A stretch of DNA of 64,000 nt from Roseibium marinum (GCF_002906165.1 NZ_PPCN01000012.1:62001-126000); one strand, 5' to 3'; shown: positions 17,324 to 25,454, counted from the stretch's first letter. Numbers and translations: made by a program. Notes: generated by a model from the letters alone, not told the origin.

Positions 17324-17352
17324 TTGACCTCTTTTTCCGCCGATGCCATAAC
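17324..17352 (+). promoter_or_regulatory. Probable promoter of the TetR gene
   Basis: TTGACC (17324-17329), a 17-nt spacer, then CATAAC (17347-17352), a good sigma-70-like match. The predicted start near 17359 falls on the edge of the palindrome at 17360-17378, as expected for a repressible promoter. Confidence 0.5.
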
Positions 17353-17359
17353 CTCGACA

Positions 17360-17378
17360 GAACCGTACGGTACGGTTC
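17360..17378. promoter_or_regulatory. Perfect palindromic operator, likely for the adjacent TetR
   Basis: GAACCGTACGGTACGGTTC, two 9-bp arms around a single central G. It lies 50 bp upstream of the TetR start and just downstream of a promoter. The form is typical of TetR operators. Confidence 0.7.
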
Positions 17379-17428
17379 ACCGTATCAACTATCCTCATGT
17401 GTACCCAGTCCTGATCAAGCCCTGAAAA

Positions 17429-18079
17429 ATGTCAGCAGCCGCCTTTGATATCGCCACCTCCCGTCCCGATGCAGCGCCGGAGTTCTCGCCGCGCCAGCAG
17501 GTGGTCCTCCAGCACGCGCTGACATTGCTGGTCGAAGGCGGGGAAAAGGCCCTGACGACGGCAGGTCTCGCCCGCACTGCCAGCTGTTCCAAGGAAAGCC
17601 TCTACAAATGGTTCGGGGACCGGGACGGTCTGCTGGCGGCGGTCGTCGCCTTTCAGGCCAGCCAGGTGCAGTTTCCCTCCGAAGCAGGGGCGACCGCCGA
17701 CGCTGAAACCTTTCGCGCCCATGTGGCCGCCTTCGTGGAAGCCCTGCTGGGCGTGCTGTTTTCCGAAACATCGCTGGCGCTCAACCGCCTGTCCATCGGC
17801 CAGTCCAACACCAATTCCAACCGTCTCGGACAGCTGCTGCTGGTGCGTGGCAAGCACATGATCTCCGCCCGCGCGCGCGCCATGTTGGAAAGCGGCCGCC
17901 GCCACGGGCTGTTGAAATTCGATAAGGCCGAGGACGCCTATCAGGTGCTCTACGGCCTTGCGATCCGGGACGTTCATATCCGCCTGCTTCTCGGTGAGGC
18001 CGCAGGTCCCGCCGAAAAGGATCTGAAAGCCCAGGCCCAAACGGCCGTTGACCGCTTTTACCGGCTGTTCGGGGCGTAA
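17429..18079 (+). CDS. TetR-family transcriptional regulator
   Basis: A 216-residue TetR protein with the helix-turn-helix at about 42-64 (ALTTAGLARTASCSKESLYKWF) and a helical ligand domain. It is preceded by a promoter and a perfect 19-bp palindrome, so it is probably autorepressed. It is followed 85 bp later by ilvC in the same direction and could be read through into it; whether it regulates branched-chain amino acid synthesis is not shown. The start ATG at 17429 has no strong Shine-Dalgarno sequence. Confidence 0.87.
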   Translation: MSAAAFDIATSRPDAAPEFSPRQQVVLQHALTLLVEGGEKALTTAGLARTASCSKESLYKWFGDRDGLLAAVVAFQASQVQFPSEAGATADAETFRAHVAAFVEALLGVLFSETSLALNRLSIGQSNTNSNRLGQLLLVRGKHMISARARAMLESGRRHGLLKFDKAEDAYQVLYGLAIRDVHIRLLLGEAAGPAEKDLKAQAQTAVDRFYRLFGA

Positions 18080-18164
18080 GCCCCGCCGGCCAGACGACAA
18101 CAAAGACCGGCCTGAAATCCGGCTTTTCAAAAAGACAGAATGCAAACGGGAGAAAGGACACCCC

Positions 18165-19184
18165 ATGCGCGTTTACTACGATCGTGACGCCGATCTGAAC
18201 CTGATCAAATCCAAAAAAGTCGCCATTATCGGCTACGGCTCGCAGGGCCGCGCCCATGCGATGAACCTCAAGGACAGCGGCTGTTCCAATGTTGCCGTTG
18301 CCCTGCGCGATGGCTCCACCACCGCGCTCAAGGCCGAAGCCGACGGCTTCAAGGTCATGAATGTTGCCGAGGCTGCCGCCTGGGCCGACCTGATGATGAT
18401 GGCCGCGCCGGACGAACTGCAGGCCGACATCTACCGCGATCATATCGCCGACAACATCCGTGACGGCGCAGCAATCGCCTTCGCCCACGGCCTGAACGTG
18501 CATTTCGGCCTGATCGAGGCAAAATCCACCGTCGACGTTCTGATGGTCGCGCCGAAGGGCCCGGGCCACACCGTGCGTGGCGAATACGAAAAAGGCGGCG
18601 GTGTGCCGTGCCTGATCGCCGTCGATCAGGACGCATCGGGCAACGCGCATGACCTTGGCCTCTCCTACGCCTGTGGCGTCGGCGGCGGTCGGTCCGGCAT
18701 CATCGAGACCACCTTCAAGGAAGAGTGCGAAACCGATCTCTTCGGCGAACAGGCTGTTCTTTGCGGCGGTCTGGTCGAGCTGATCCGCGCCGGTTTCGAA
18801 ACACTGGTGGAAGCCGGTTACGCACCGGAAATGGCCTATTTCGAGTGCCTGCACGAAGTGAAGCTGATCGTGGACCTGATCTACGAAGGCGGCATCGCCA
18901 ACATGAACTACTCCATCTCCAACACGGCGGAATGGGGTGAGTATGTCACCGGCCCGCGCATCGTGACCGACGAAACCAAGGCGGAAATGAAGCGCGTCCT
19001 GACCGACATCCAGACCGGCAAGTTCACCTCCGACTGGATGCAGGAGTACCGTGCAGGTGCTGCCAAGTTCAAGGCGACCCGCCGTTTGAACGACGCTCAC
19101 CAGATCGAGGAAGTTGGCGAAAAGCTGCGCGGCATGATGCCGTGGATCAAGTCCAACGCACTGGTCGACAAGTCAAAGAACTGA
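18165..19184 (+). CDS. ilvC: Ketol-acid reductoisomerase (class I)
   Basis: NADPH- and Mg-dependent enzyme of valine/isoleucine synthesis converting 2-acetolactate to 2,3-dihydroxyisovalerate. The 339-residue length is typical of the short class I form. The Rossmann motif GYGSQG is at 23-28, followed by FAHGLNVHF, APKGPGHTVR, EECETDLFGEQAVLCGG and the C-terminal KNTAEWG-like SISNTAEWGEY segment. GGGAGAAAGG precedes the ATG at 18165. A strong terminator follows at 19211-19240. Confidence 0.97.
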   Translation: MRVYYDRDADLNLIKSKKVAIIGYGSQGRAHAMNLKDSGCSNVAVALRDGSTTALKAEADGFKVMNVAEAAAWADLMMMAAPDELQADIYRDHIADNIRDGAAIAFAHGLNVHFGLIEAKSTVDVLMVAPKGPGHTVRGEYEKGGGVPCLIAVDQDASGNAHDLGLSYACGVGGGRSGIIETTFKEECETDLFGEQAVLCGGLVELIRAGFETLVEAGYAPEMAYFECLHEVKLIVDLIYEGGIANMNYSISNTAEWGEYVTGPRIVTDETKAEMKRVLTDIQTGKFTSDWMQEYRAGAAKFKATRRLNDAHQIEEVGEKLRGMMPWIKSNALVDKSKN

Positions 19185-19210
19185 TCTTTCGGGATCGTCA
19201 GCAGACATGG

Positions 19211-19240
19211 GGCTCCGCCGGTTTCGGCGGGGCCTTTTTT
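19211..19240 (+). terminator. Rho-independent terminator of ilvC
   Basis: Stem GGCTCCGCCG / CGGCGGGGCC (one T-G pair) with loop GTTT, followed by six T. It lies 27 bp after the ilvC stop and immediately before the 3' end of the convergent carboxypeptidase gene. Confidence 0.88.
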
Positions 19241-20140
19241 CTAGAAATGCGCCTCGATCAGCCGGGTGACTTCCTTGTCCCGCGCGGCCTCGCTCTTGCC
19301 GCCGATCACGACGACGATCAACCCTTTGCCGCCGCGGTCCGCGGTGGCGACCAGATTGTAGCCGGACATGCGGATATAGCCGGTCTTCAGGCCGTCGACG
19401 CCGGGAACCTTGCCGAGAAGGTTGTTGGTCGCGCGGAACGTTCGGCCCCCGTATGAAAACGATTTGGCGCGGTAGTAGCTTGCATATTGCGGAAAGCGGC
19501 GCTTCAGGGCCAGGCCAAGGGTGGCCATGTCGCGCGCCGTTGTCACCTGGGCCGGATCGGGAAGACCGGTCGCATTGACGAAGCGGGTTCTGGAAAGGCC
19601 CAGCGCCCTCGCCTGCTGCGTCATCTGCCGGGCGAAAGCAGCTTCGCTTCCGGCAAGATTTTCGGCAATCGTGACGGCAACGTCGTTGGCGGACTTCACC
19701 GCCAGCGCCCGCGCAGCCTGTTCCACGGTGATTGTGGAACCGGCCTTCAGCCCGAGCTTCGCCGGAGGCTGCGAGGCGGCAGTTGCCGAGACCGTCAGCG
19801 GCGACGACAGCGAATAGCGCCCCTCGGAGACCGCCTCGAACAACAGGTAGAGCGTCATCATCTTGGTGAGGGAAGCCGGATAGCGCGCAGCGTCCGCATC
19901 GACCGCATAGAGTTCTTCCCCTGTCGCAGCGTTCACGACCAGGGCCGAATAGCCGCGCTCGACGGCGGCGGCCGGTGCATAGCTGACAACCGGGAGGGAA
20001 GCGGTCTGCACCGCAGCGCTCGATGGCGCCTGCGCGGACCCGGAAGGCGGCTGCGCCGTCTGACATGCCGCCAGCAATACGGCCAGCCCGATGGCAGCCG
20101 TCATTTTCAGATGTGCGGTCCAGCGCATTCCCGGCCCCAT
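19241..20140 (-). CDS. D-alanyl-D-alanine carboxypeptidase-like lipoprotein (S11 family)
   Basis: A 299-residue penicillin-binding-fold serine peptidase trimming peptidoglycan stem peptides. All three motifs are present: ASLTKMM (SxxK, near residue 90), SAN (near 151) and LKTGYI (KTG, near 246). The N-terminus ends in LLAAC, a lipobox, so it is probably lipid-anchored, followed by a Ser/Ala/Pro-rich linker. It lacks the C-terminal domain of classical PBP5. Start at 20140; an in-frame ATG at 20128 is equally possible. It lies 20 nt downstream of the ABC permease gene on the same strand. Confidence 0.88.
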   Translation of the reverse strand: MGPGMRWTAHLKMTAAIGLAVLLAACQTAQPPSGSAQAPSSAAVQTASLPVVSYAPAAAVERGYSALVVNAATGEELYAVDADAARYPASLTKMMTLYLLFEAVSEGRYSLSSPLTVSATAASQPPAKLGLKAGSTITVEQAARALAVKSANDVAVTIAENLAGSEAAFARQMTQQARALGLSRTRFVNATGLPDPAQVTTARDMATLGLALKRRFPQYASYYRAKSFSYGGRTFRATNNLLGKVPGVDGLKTGYIRMSGYNLVATADRGGKGLIVVVIGGKSEAARDKEVTRLIEAHF

Positions 20141-20159
20141 TCCTATCCGGTCTTCCGCA

Positions 20160-20921
20160 TTACGGTTTCAGGCGGTAACCGGTCTTGAAGATACGATGTA
20201 TGATGGCAAGCGATCCACCGAGGAAGATCATCGTTGCAAGCAGTGAAAGCCATAAGCTCACGTCCGCCTGACCGTAGAAGCTCCAACGGAACCCGGAAAT
20301 CAGATAGACGACCGGATTGATCAAGGTCACCTTCTGCCAGAATTCCGGCAGCATGTTGATGGAATAAAAGCTCCCGCCCAGAAACGCCAGCGGCGTGACG
20401 ATCAGAAGCGGAACGAACTGAAGCTTCTCGAAGTTGTCCGCCCAGATGCCGATGATGAAGCCCAGCAGAGCAAAGGTCACCGCAGTCAGCACGAAAAACG
20501 CCACCATCCAGACAGGATGCTGGATTTCCAGCGGCACGAAGAAATTCGCCGTGATCAGGATGATCAAGCCGACCAGAACGGATTTGGTCGCCGCCGCGCC
20601 CACATAGGCGATGGTGATTTCCAGAAAAGAGACGGGCGCTGAAAGGACTTCGAAAATGGTCCCGGTGAACTTGGGAAAATAGATGCCGAAAGAGGCGTTG
20701 GACAGGCTCTGGGTCATGAGCGACAGCATGATCAGGCCCGGCACAATGAAGGCACCGTAGCTCACGCCGTCCACTTCTGTGATGCGCGAGCCTATCGCGG
20801 CGCCGAAAACCACGAAATAGAGCACGGTCGAGATCACCGGCGAGATGATACTCTGCATGATCGTGCGCCGGGTGCGGGCCATTTCGGCAAGATAGATGGA
20901 TTTGATCGCTTCGAAATTCAT
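20160..20921 (-). CDS. ABC-2 type transport permease
   Basis: A 253-residue integral membrane protein with about six hydrophobic spans (VISTVLYFVVFGAAIG, then several more) and the ABC-2 pattern LAFLGGSFYSINMLP before the fifth span, like YadH. It partners with the ATPase at 21429-22352 to form an exporter of unknown substrate. Start ATG at 20921 (MNFEAIKSIY); a longer in-frame reading overlaps the acetyltransferase gene. Confidence 0.9.
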   Translation of the reverse strand: MNFEAIKSIYLAEMARTRRTIMQSIISPVISTVLYFVVFGAAIGSRITEVDGVSYGAFIVPGLIMLSLMTQSLSNASFGIYFPKFTGTIFEVLSAPVSFLEITIAYVGAAATKSVLVGLIILITANFFVPLEIQHPVWMVAFFVLTAVTFALLGFIIGIWADNFEKLQFVPLLIVTPLAFLGGSFYSINMLPEFWQKVTLINPVVYLISGFRWSFYGQADVSLWLSLLATMIFLGGSLAIIHRIFKTGYRLKP

Positions 20922-20934
20922 GAAATGTCCGTCT

Positions 20935-21429
20935 CTAAACCTGTTCGCTGTCCAGCAGCAGTTCCATCCGCGGCAGCGTGCGGCCGGCAATGGAGCCGGA
21001 GGGTGAGCGGCCGATTGTGGTGAAGCCCATGCGGGCGTAAAACGCTTCGGCGAACGGATCGGAGTCCAGCCCGATCCGGGTCACTCCCCGGTTCCTGGCT
21101 TCTTCCAGCAGCGGACCGAACAGCCGGCGGCCGACCTGTTTACCCTTCCAGTCCGGATCGACGAAGCAGGTCCCGACCTCCCCCGTTTCGCCGTCGGCCG
21201 CAATGCTGAGACGGATACAGCCGACAGGATTGCCGGTTGCCGTCTCGGCCAGCCAGAAGTGATCGTCCGAAATCCAGCTGTCGCGAACCCTCAGTTCTTC
21301 CGCGCATTGCGCCATGAACGCCTCGTCGTAGCCGTTCGATCTCTTCGAGCGCATGCACAGGTCTGTCAGAGCGTCCCTGTCGCCTGGTTCCGCCCTGCGA
21401 ATGGCGAAGTCATTGCCCATGACGGTCAT
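20935..21429 (-). CDS. GNAT family N-acetyltransferase inside the ABC exporter operon
   Basis: A 164-residue GNAT with motif A VGTCFVDPDWKGKQVGRRLF and the C-terminal AFYARMGFTTIG. The start codon overlaps the ATPase stop (TAATG), so translation is coupled; the permease follows 13 nt after. It is therefore the middle gene of ATPase-GNAT-permease. Substrate unknown; acetylation of the exported molecule is one idea with no direct evidence. Confidence 0.87.
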   Translation of the reverse strand: MTVMGNDFAIRRAEPGDRDALTDLCMRSKRSNGYDEAFMAQCAEELRVRDSWISDDHFWLAETATGNPVGCIRLSIAADGETGEVGTCFVDPDWKGKQVGRRLFGPLLEEARNRGVTRIGLDSDPFAEAFYARMGFTTIGRSPSGSIAGRTLPRMELLLDSEQV

Positions 21430-22352
21430 TACCCGCTTTTCACCAGATCGACAAAAATGTCCTCAAGCGAAGACTGGTCGGTCTGCAGATCCTGGAACCG
21501 GACACCGGCCGACGACAGATCCGTCAGAAGCGACGTGATGCCCGTCCGCTCCGCGTGCGTATCGTAGGTGTAGACAAGGCTGGTTCCGTCGCTCGCCAGG
21601 GTCAGGTCATATTGAGCCAGGCTTGCCGGCAAGGCGCTGAGAGGTTCGCTCAGGTTGAGCGTCAGCAGCTTGCGGCCAAGCTTGCGCATCAGCTCCGCCT
21701 TGTCTTCCACGAGGATGATTTCGCCGCCGTTGATCACCCCCACCCTGTCGGCCATTTCCTCGGCTTCTTCGATGTAATGCGTCGTCAGGATGATGGTGAC
21801 GCCGCGCTCCTTCAGATTGCCGACGATGCGCCACATGTCGTGCCTGAGTTCAACGTCGACACCCGCCGTCGGTTCATCCAGAAAAAGGAGCCGCGGCTCA
21901 TGGGCAAGGGCCTTGGCAACCAGCAGGCGGCGCTTCATGCCGCCCGACAGCGACATGATCGCATTGTCCCGCTTGTCCCAAAGGGACAGGTCCTTCAGGA
22001 TACTTTCAACCAGCGCCGGGTCTGGTTTCAGACCGAACAGTCCGCGGCTGAAGGCAACGGTATCGGCAACCATTTCAAACGGTGCAGTCGGCATTTCCTG
22101 CGGCACGAGGCCTATGAGCTGACGGGCGGCGCGAAAATCCTTCAGCGCATCAAAACCACCCACATCAATGCTTCCGGATGTCGGCCGCACGAGACCGCAG
22201 ATCGTGCTGATCAGCGTGGTCTTGCCCGCGCCGTTCGGTCCCAGAAGCGCAAAGACTTCTCCCTCGCTGATATCCAGCGAAACGGACTTGAGAGCCTGGA
22301 AACCGCCATCATAGGTCTTTTCCAGGTCGCGAACGGACAATATGGGAGCCAT
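21429..22352 (-). CDS. ABC transporter ATP-binding protein (ABC-2 exporter)
   Basis: A 307-residue ATPase with Walker A GPNGAGKTT (about 38-46), the Q-loop, signature LSGGMKRRL, Walker B LLFLDEPTAG and the H-loop TTHYIEEAEEM. It resembles YadG-type exporters pairing with ABC-2 permeases. A C-terminal domain of about 80 residues follows the ATPase core. Start ATG at 22352; longer upstream readings are unsupported. First gene of the four-gene minus-strand run; divergent from pirin across 248 bp. Confidence 0.93.
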   Translation of the reverse strand: MAPILSVRDLEKTYDGGFQALKSVSLDISEGEVFALLGPNGAGKTTLISTICGLVRPTSGSIDVGGFDALKDFRAARQLIGLVPQEMPTAPFEMVADTVAFSRGLFGLKPDPALVESILKDLSLWDKRDNAIMSLSGGMKRRLLVAKALAHEPRLLFLDEPTAGVDVELRHDMWRIVGNLKERGVTIILTTHYIEEAEEMADRVGVINGGEIILVEDKAELMRKLGRKLLTLNLSEPLSALPASLAQYDLTLASDGTSLVYTYDTHAERTGITSLLTDLSSAGVRFQDLQTDQSSLEDIFVDLVKSG

Positions 22353-22600
22353 GAAGTTCCAACCGGTTGAGAAAGTCGAATTTGACCGGGCGGCCAAATC
22401 GGCGCGCCACACTGGCATGTGGGCCGGAATGCCGCAAGATGCAAGACGTGCGGCCTACCCGGATCTTCCGGCCGGAGACCACCCCGGGCAACCGGGATTG
22501 TCCACACCGCGCAAACACTGCGTTTGGTGTGACCCGGCTGGGATTTCGGAAAATTGACGCTATCTTGGGTGATACAATTTTCGATGAAAGCGAGACGCCC

Positions 22601-23503
22601 ATGTCCATCCGCCCGGTGAAACATATCGGAAGCACGCAAACGACCATGGAAGGTGCGGGGGTCAAGCTCGAGCGCGTCTTCGGCTTCCAGGATCCGGAGA
22701 TGCTCGACCCGTTCCTGCTTCTCGACGATTTCCGCAACGAAAGGCCCCAGGACTTTCTGAAAGGCTTTCCCTGGCATCCCCACCGCGGCATCGAGACCAT
22801 TACTTATGTGCTCGCCGGAACCGTCGAGCACGGCGACAGCCTGGGCAATACCGGCAATCTGGGTGCGGGTGACGTACAATGGATGACCGCCGGGCGCGGC
22901 ATCATGCACCAGGAAATGCCCAAGGGTGACGCGAACGGCCGCATGCACGGCTTCCAGCTCTGGGCCAACCTGCCGTCCTCGCTGAAGATGACACAGCCGC
23001 GCTACCAGGACGTCACGGGACAGGAGATCCCCGTAGAGGTGGATGACGACGGCACGTCGGCGCGCATCATCTGCGGCGAGTTCTGGGGCAAACGCGGACC
23101 GGTCGACGGCATCGCCGCCGAACCGCAATATCTCGACATCCATGTACCTGCGGGAAAGAAGAAACGCTTCAAGGTGGACACCTACAAGCAGACCTTCGCC
23201 TATGTCTTTGAAGGCTCTGGCAACTTCGAAGGCGCATCCGACCCCTTCGGTGTGCTGACGGAAAAGGAATTCGGCGGCGAGGAACTCAAGATCCGCGACG
23301 AAACCGGCAACCGCTCGCTGGTGATCTTCGGTTCGGGCGACGAGATCGTCGTTCAGGCGGGCGACGAGGGCATTCGCTTCCTGCTTGTCTCCGGCGCCCC
23401 GATCCGCGAGCCCGTCGCGTGGCACGGCCCGATCGTCATGAACACCCATGAGGAGCTGAATCAGGCGGTCAAGGAACTGCGCAGCGGCACGTTTATCCGG
23501 TAG
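22601..23503 (+). CDS. Pirin family protein
   Basis: A 300-residue bicupin. The N-terminal pirin domain has metal-site histidines in PHRGIETITYVLAGTVEHGDS and in GIMHQEMP, followed by a second pirin C-terminal domain ending FLLVSGAPIREPVAWHGPIVMNTHEE. Family members bind iron and act as quercetinases or redox sensors; the role here is unknown. Start ATG at 22601. A TTGACG (22554) and a TACAAT (22573) occur upstream but are only 13 nt apart. Confidence 0.92.
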   Translation: MSIRPVKHIGSTQTTMEGAGVKLERVFGFQDPEMLDPFLLLDDFRNERPQDFLKGFPWHPHRGIETITYVLAGTVEHGDSLGNTGNLGAGDVQWMTAGRGIMHQEMPKGDANGRMHGFQLWANLPSSLKMTQPRYQDVTGQEIPVEVDDDGTSARIICGEFWGKRGPVDGIAAEPQYLDIHVPAGKKKRFKVDTYKQTFAYVFEGSGNFEGASDPFGVLTEKEFGGEELKIRDETGNRSLVIFGSGDEIVVQAGDEGIRFLLVSGAPIREPVAWHGPIVMNTHEELNQAVKELRSGTFIR

Positions 23504-23520
23504 CGAAGCCCTGAGCCGCC

Positions 23521-23563
23521 GAAAGGTCACGGCATGGATCGCAGGGTCAAGCCCTGCGATGAC
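23521..23563 (+). repeat. GIY-YIG-flanking palindrome, copy A
   Basis: A 43-bp unit identical to 24017-24059. It contains a 9-bp stem ATCGCAGGG / CCCTGCGAT (23538-23546, 23552-23560) around the loop TCAAG. It begins 17 bp after the pirin stop and forms an inverted pair with copy B. Confidence 0.85.
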
Positions 23564-23653
23564 CGGGTGATTGGGGGGGCTGAGAACTGGAAACCGGCGT
23601 TTTCTGCGTCATCCTTCGCCTCATCCAAATCTGCGGCCACAAACCTATCCTCC

Positions 23654-23686
23654 GTCATCACAGGGCTTGACCCTGTGATCCATGCC
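23654..23686 (-). repeat. GIY-YIG-flanking palindrome, copy B (inverted)
   Basis: Reverse-complement copy of the 33-bp core of copy A with two changes. The changes are compensatory, because the stem becomes ATCACAGGG / CCCTGTGAT around loop CTTGA. It lies 90 bp from copy A and 15 bp before the GIY-YIG start. Confidence 0.85.
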
Positions 23687-23701
23687 GATTTCTATCGGGT
23701 C

Positions 23702-23992
23702 ATGAAACGGTATTGGGTCTACATGCTTGCAAGCCGCAAGAACGGAACGCTTTACACCGGTGTAACCAACGACCTCATGCGCAGGATTCATGAACATCAG
23801 ACAGGCAGAGGGTCAAAGTTCGCCACCAGATACGGAGCATTGCGACTGGTTTGGTATGACGAACATCCCTCTGCAGGTCTGGCAATTGCCCGTGAAAAAG
23901 CGATCAAATCCTGGCCGAGGAAATGGAAGATCGATCTGATCGAAATGTTGAATCCAGACTGGTATGATCTGAAGAGATTTCTGAATTCCTGA
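23702..23992 (+). CDS. Small GIY-YIG domain nuclease
   Basis: A 96-residue single-domain GIY-YIG protein of the UvrC-N/YhbQ-like type. The VYML and LYTGVT strands form the GIY-YIG signature, followed by LMRRIHEH (catalytic-type Arg) and AREKAIKSWPRKWK (catalytic-type Glu), then NPDWYDL. There is no DNA-binding extension. The ATG at 23702 is the natural start; the open frame continues upstream through copy B, where the repeat reads VITGLDPVIHA, which I take as read-through of repeat DNA. Inverted pairs of one palindrome lie on both sides (A/B and C/D). Function unknown; a role in spreading or cutting the palindromes is an inference. Confidence 0.85.
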   Translation: MKRYWVYMLASRKNGTLYTGVTNDLMRRIHEHQTGRGSKFATRYGALRLVWYDEHPSAGLAIAREKAIKSWPRKWKIDLIEMLNPDWYDLKRFLNS

Positions 23993-24016
23993 AATTATCC
24001 GATTACCAGCAATTCG

Positions 24017-24059
24017 GAAAGGTCACGGCATGGATCGCAGGGTCAAGCCCTGCGATGAC
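24017..24059 (+). repeat. GIY-YIG-flanking palindrome, copy C
   Basis: Identical over 43 bp to copy A (23521-23563), with stem 24034-24042 / 24048-24056. It starts 24 bp after the GIY-YIG stop. The A-to-C offset is 496 bp. Confidence 0.85.
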
Positions 24060-24148
24060 GGAGTGAAGGGTTAGGTCGGAGCAAAATCGCTTTTGTTTTG
24101 GCCATTCTCTCCCACCTCAACCGCTATCTCCTTGCCAATTCTCTTTCG

Positions 24149-24181
24149 GTCATCACAGGGCTTGTCCCTGCGATCCATGCC
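24149..24181 (-). repeat. GIY-YIG-flanking palindrome, copy D (inverted)
   Basis: Reverse-oriented copy with ATCACAGGG / CCCTGCGAT around loop CTTGT; one stem pair becomes a G-T wobble. It lies 89 bp from copy C, almost the same spacing as A to B. Apart from copies C and D, the 23993-24291 gap holds no gene that I can see. Confidence 0.8.
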
Positions 24182-24291
24182 GTTGCCTCGCGATATCCGA
24201 GGGAGACTGCTTGCGCGTGGGCAAAGCCGTGCCTTGTCACGTTCACAATCTCTGGCTAGGGATGAGCGGTGTTTGAAATTCCGGATCGTTC

Positions 24292-24732
24292 ATGCCTTTG
24301 AAACTTCGCCCAGCCACCCTCGCCGATGCGCCCGCGCTGACGGATATTCTGCATCGGGCGAAGGCCTCCTGGGGATATCCGGAGGACAGGATGGAGGAAT
24401 TCCGGGCGCAATGGCGGATTTCAGAAGCTACCATCACCTCCCTTGCCGTGACCGTCGCGGAACGCGGTGGACACCCGGTGGCCTTTTCAGGGCTGACCCC
24501 GCAGGACGATGAGACGCTCCTCATCGATTTCCTCTTCGTCGCCCCGGAGGCTCAAAGCCAGGGGATCGGCGACCTGCTGCTGACCCGCGCCGAGGATGAG
24601 GCCCGTTCGCGGAACCTCACGCGGCTTTTCCTTGAATCGGACACCAATGCAGCGCCTTTTTACGAAAAACGCGGCTTCCGGACGATGGCGACCCGGCCGA
24701 GCGAGATGCAGCCGGTGGCGAAATCCCTTTGA
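24292..24732 (+). CDS. GNAT family N-acetyltransferase
   Basis: A 146-residue GNAT with motif A IDFLFVAPEAQSQGIGDLLL and the C-terminal APFYEKRGFRTMA. Substrate unknown. Its stop overlaps the next start (TGATG), so it is coupled to the NUDIX-like gene. The ribosome site before the ATG at 24292 is poor. Confidence 0.87.
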   Translation: MPLKLRPATLADAPALTDILHRAKASWGYPEDRMEEFRAQWRISEATITSLAVTVAERGGHPVAFSGLTPQDDETLLIDFLFVAPEAQSQGIGDLLLTRAEDEARSRNLTRLFLESDTNAAPFYEKRGFRTMATRPSEMQPVAKSL

Positions 24733-25454
24733 TGGAAAAGCTGCTGCCGCCCGCTGTCCACAAGGTCTTGTCGATCGATGTTGACCTGTCGCCGGACCCC
24801 TGGCCGTTCGAAACGGCGAACGAAGCGGCCATTGCCGCCCATTTCAGCGAAGCTCAAAAACGCATCGCCCTCCTGTGGAACGGGCGCACGCTCAAATTGA
24901 CCCAATTCCGGTTCGAGGCCGGCGCGTTCAAGGGGACCTGCCTCGAATGTTCCTACGCCGCTTTCCTGGCGTGGCGGGAATGGGGCGCACCCGATGCCTC
25001 GGCATACAATCTCTTCGGCTCCGCGGTGCTGAGATCCGCCGAGGGAGCACTTCTTTACGGCGTCATGTCGGAGCGCACGGCAACAGCCGGCCAGATCTAT
25101 CCGCCCGGAGGCAACCTGGATCCGACCGACCTGACACCGGACGGCAAGGTCGATGTCATTGGCGCGATCTATCGGGAGCTGGCGGAAGAAACCGGGCTTG
25201 CCGCCAGGGATGTGCGCCCGGCCGATCTTCTGGTCGCCTTCGACGGCCCGCGCATTTCCATCGCGCAGGTTTTTGATATCGACAGGAAAGCCGAAGACCT
25301 GCGCAACAGCATCCTGCGTTTTTCAGAAGCTTCCGAAGACCAGGAACTGGCTGATATCCGCATTGTCCGCAGCCGGGAGGATCTGACAGATCCTGCGATC
25401 GTGTCTTATGCCTGCGCCATCGGCGCGTATCTGCTACCTCCGGGTCGACTTTAA
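24732..25454 (+). CDS. NUDIX hydrolase
   Basis: A 240-residue protein whose C-terminal half is a NUDIX domain. The box is recognisable from PPGGNLDPTDL to YRELAEETGL (residues near 120-152), keeping the metal-binding REL.EETG core, though the first part of the box is lengthened. The N-terminal 70 residues are family-specific. Substrate unknown. The start overlaps the GNAT stop, which decides 24732 over an in-frame TTG 3 nt earlier. Confidence 0.82.
   Translation: MEKLLPPAVHKVLSIDVDLSPDPWPFETANEAAIAAHFSEAQKRIALLWNGRTLKLTQFRFEAGAFKGTCLECSYAAFLAWREWGAPDASAYNLFGSAVLRSAEGALLYGVMSERTATAGQIYPPGGNLDPTDLTPDGKVDVIGAIYRELAEETGLAARDVRPADLLVAFDGPRISIAQVFDIDRKAEDLRNSILRFSEASEDQELADIRIVRSREDLTDPAIVSYACAIGAYLLPPGRL

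Noticed and set aside
22554..22578. TTGACG and TACAAT before pirin as a promoter
   Set aside because: The spacing is only 13 nt, too short for a sigma-70 type promoter.
22211..23530. A 439-codon minus-strand frame across pirin
   Set aside because: Shadow frame of pirin running into the ABC gene; no recognisable domain.
23521..24181. The repeated palindromes as a CRISPR array
   Set aside because: Only four units, in alternating orientation, with no regular spacers; they are inverted pairs, not direct repeats.
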